Shown: one piece after another, positions 62,432 through 64,000 of the stretch
Position numbering within the stretch: the first letter of the stretch is position 1
Layout: each line of letters starts with the position of its first letter
Origin: JADKCL01 sp046329055
Lineage (GTDB): Bacteria > Bacteroidota > Bacteroidia > J057 > JADKCL01
NCBI GenBank assembly: GCA_046329055.1
Contig: JAXLVK010000015.1
Location: forward strand, 14,505-78,504
DNA length: 64,000 nt
Direction: 5' to 3'
Notes under the pieces: generated by a model
What the model saw: the letters and a program-made list of their open reading frames with translations, nothing else
Databases searched by the model: none
Told to the model about the DNA's origin: nothing
Translations under genes and position numbers: made by a program

Positions 62432-63412
62432 TCAGGGCTTGGCGGTGTTGATGTGGCATTCGACCCGGCTGTTGATGAGGAGGTCGGCGCCTGTGTCGAG
62501 GAGGACATGCACCTCGCGCACCCTGCGGTCTTCCATCTCGCCCGCCTGCTCCGAAAAGAGGCTTTTCCGCTTGAGGAATTCGGAGGCATAGACCACCTGA
62601 CCCGTCGCGATCTGCGTGTCGCTGCCCATCCCGGTGATTGTGGCCTTCTGCCCGATGCGCACCGCACTCGCGAACAACTCATCGATCTCGCAACGGACCA
62701 TGCGCTTGCCGTCCGGGGCGAAGTCTCCGAAGCTGATTTGCGGCGTCACATAGCTGCCCATCAATGCCTTGAACGTGAGGATGGTGCCATTGAGCGGCGC
62801 GCGGACGGAGCGTTGGAGGAGCTGTTGGTTCAGCACCCCGATCTCGCCCTCGATTTCCCGGACCTGGGCCCGGTCGCCTTCGAGCACCGCCTGCCAACGC
62901 TGCACACTGTTTTCCTGGAGTTGGATCTCGGCTTTCTGGTCGAACAGGTTTTGCCCGGTCTCGGCGCCCCTGTTCACGAGGGCTTCCGTGCGTCCGGCAT
63001 TGGCTTTGAGTTGATTCAGGCGGATTTGGGCTTCCTGCAGCGATTTTTCATCGGCCTTGATGCGCGCAGCCTGCGTTGTGAGCCTCCTGCGTCCCTGCTC
63101 GATTTGAGCGGTCAGGACATCGTGGTCCAGCTCGAGCAGCACCGTTCCGGCAGCCACTTTGTCGCCCTGCTTCACCATGACCTTGGTCACCACGCCCGGC
63201 TCCATGCTCGCCAAGGGGATGATCTCGCCTTCCGGCTCCACCCGCCCGATGCCCGTGACCTCCTCCGGGGAGTCCACAGCCGCCACTTTTGCAGGGCCGC
63301 CAGTGTTTTGAGCAGTTGCATTTGCGGTCGCGTCAGCAGGCTCATCCTTGCCACCACAGGCTGTCAACGTTGCCGTCAGGGCCAAACTTGCCAGAAAAAC
63401 CTTGGTTTTCAT
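62432..63412 (-). CDS. DevB/HlyD-type membrane fusion lipoprotein
   Basis: The start is MKTKVFLASLALTATLTACG (63412), which gives a lipobox LTAC; a Met at 63430 is also in frame. The 326-aa product has the fusion-protein layout: a biotinyl-like half (LASMEPGVVTKVMVKQGDKV), a coiled-coil hairpin (LTAQIEQGRRRLTTQAARIK to RAQVREIEGEIGVLNQQLL), and the returning half VRAPLNGTILTFKALMG. It links the inner-membrane permease to the TolC-like channel. Confidence 0.88.
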   Translation of the reverse strand: MKTKVFLASLALTATLTACGGKDEPADATANATAQNTGGPAKVAAVDSPEEVTGIGRVEPEGEIIPLASMEPGVVTKVMVKQGDKVAAGTVLLELDHDVLTAQIEQGRRRLTTQAARIKADEKSLQEAQIRLNQLKANAGRTEALVNRGAETGQNLFDQKAEIQLQENSVQRWQAVLEGDRAQVREIEGEIGVLNQQLLQRSVRAPLNGTILTFKALMGSYVTPQISFGDFAPDGKRMVRCEIDELFASAVRIGQKATITGMGSDTQIATGQVVYASEFLKRKSLFSEQAGEMEDRRVREVHVLLDTGADLLINSRVECHINTAKP

Positions 63413-63416
63413 GCGC

Positions 63417-64000
63417 TTATTGTAGCTCATAGAGTTGGGAAGGTGCTTGGTCGCTCACGCGGCCTTCGTTCACGTACACGATGCGGTCGGCGTAGGCGCG
63501 CAGGCGCATGTCGTGGGTCACCACTGCGAGCCCGATGCCATGCTCGCTCAGTGTGCGGAGTTCGGTCATCACGTTTTTCATGCTTTCCACGTCCAGGCTC
63601 GCCGTGGGTTCGTCGCAGAGCATGAGTTTGGGCCGGGTGACCAATGCCCTCGCGATCGCGACCCGCTGCTGTTGGCCACCGCTGAGGGATTTGGGGAGTT
63701 GCTTTCGCCTGTCGGACATGCCCACCTTGGCGATCGCCTCCTCCGCCCGCGCCTTGGCCTCGCGTGAGGACACCCCCTGGAGTTGCAGCGGCAGCATCAC
63801 ATTTTGCTCCGCCGTGAGCGGCGCGATCAGGTTGAAGCTCTGGAACACGAAGCCGATCGTCTCCAACCGGAGCTTCGCCAATTTCTTCTCGCTCAGGCCA
63901 TTGACCTTTTGCCCACCCACGATCACCTCACCCTCCGAAGGGTAGATCACGCATCCGAGCAGGGACAGCAGCGTCGTCTTGCCCGACCCCGACGGCCCGA
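63417..64000 (-). CDS. ABC transporter ATPase (DevA/LolD type), 5' end outside window
   Basis: The open frame runs to the window edge. Visible motifs are Walker A GPSGSGKTT at the edge, Q-loop FVFQSFNLIAPLTAEQNVML, signature LSGGQQQRVAIARALV, Walker B LMLCDEPTASLD and the switch His in LAVVTHDMRL. The MacB/LolD-type ATPase order fits the DevBCA exporter class. The start and first 40 or so residues are missing. It ends four bases before the fusion-protein start. Confidence 0.92.
   Translation of the reverse strand, partial: GPSGSGKTTLLSLLGCVIYPSEGEVIVGGQKVNGLSEKKLAKLRLETIGFVFQSFNLIAPLTAEQNVMLPLQLQGVSSREAKARAEEAIAKVGMSDRRKQLPKSLSGGQQQRVAIARALVTRPKLMLCDEPTASLDVESMKNVMTELRTLSEHGIGLAVVTHDMRLRAYADRIVYVNEGRVSDQAPSQLYELQ

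Noticed and set aside
1..64000. tRNA, rRNA or other standard RNA genes
   Set aside because: No cloverleaf with a GGTTCRAATCC-type T arm and CCA-compatible stem was found by eye on either strand; a tRNAscan or Infernal run would be decisive.

Overview
The window comes from a GC-rich member of the Bacteroidota. The support is type IX secretion (T9SS) C-terminal sorting domains of type A (SPNP-start, LPAGIYLL-like end) and type B (FTPNGDG-start, CHU_C-like), Bacteroidota-style promoters (TTG, 19-20 bp, TAnnTTTG), and families typical of the phylum such as M56/BlaI pairs, DUF4920, DUF1015 and REC-kinase-REC-AraC hybrids. The order cannot be fixed from sequence alone; a Saprospiria-like lineage is only a guess. 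No rRNA, tRNA, CRISPR array, integrase or insertion sequence was seen.

Layout. 0-3.9 kb: end of an unknown gene, a methyltransferase, a secreted hypothetical, and a BlaI/M56 pair with a readable operator-promoter. Hairpin repeats of one family sit between these genes. 4-10.5 kb: a minus-strand accessory array made of a 181-aa protein, a 672-aa Ser/Thr-rich protein, a 461-aa modular toxin-like protein whose 3' half turns AT-rich, and a string of small AT-rich genes, one frame-broken gene and one gene remnant that look like immunity genes. 11-17 kb: a 22-23 bp minisatellite, a large T9SS type B cargo gene with two frame breaks, a dispersed repeat cluster, and a second toxin-immunity-like cassette with a 57-aa coupled ORF. 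18-28 kb: helical and secreted proteins, including a badly frame-broken T9SS cargo gene. 28-50 kb: mostly core genes (LolA-like carrier, M6-like metallopeptidase, DUF1015, Maf, HigBA-like pair, PdxJ, mannose-1-phosphate guanylyltransferase, RecQ, serine hydrolase, TetR, carbonic anhydrase, PrsW-like protease, ALDH7-like dehydrogenase, RhuM, NAD-dependent epimerase). 50-64 kb: signalling and envelope genes (ECF sigma/anti-sigma/Spy-like operon, hybrid response regulator beside a TPR histidine kinase, DUF2914 lipoprotein, YD-repeat lipoprotein) and a DevBCA-TolC-type exporter operon cut by the window end.

How genes work together. BlaI should repress its own promoter and be relieved by M56 proteolysis. 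The sigma/anti-sigma/Spy-like trio is a probable envelope-stress unit, divergent from the hybrid regulator. The exporter operon runs ATPase, fusion protein, permease, outer-membrane channel with 4-nt gaps or overlaps. The 4-10.5 kb array is the best candidate for an undescribed conflict system.

Caution. At least four genes have frame breaks, several at short G/C runs, while the reading on both sides is plainly protein-like. Base-level assembly error is as likely as true decay, and reads must be checked before calling pseudogenes.
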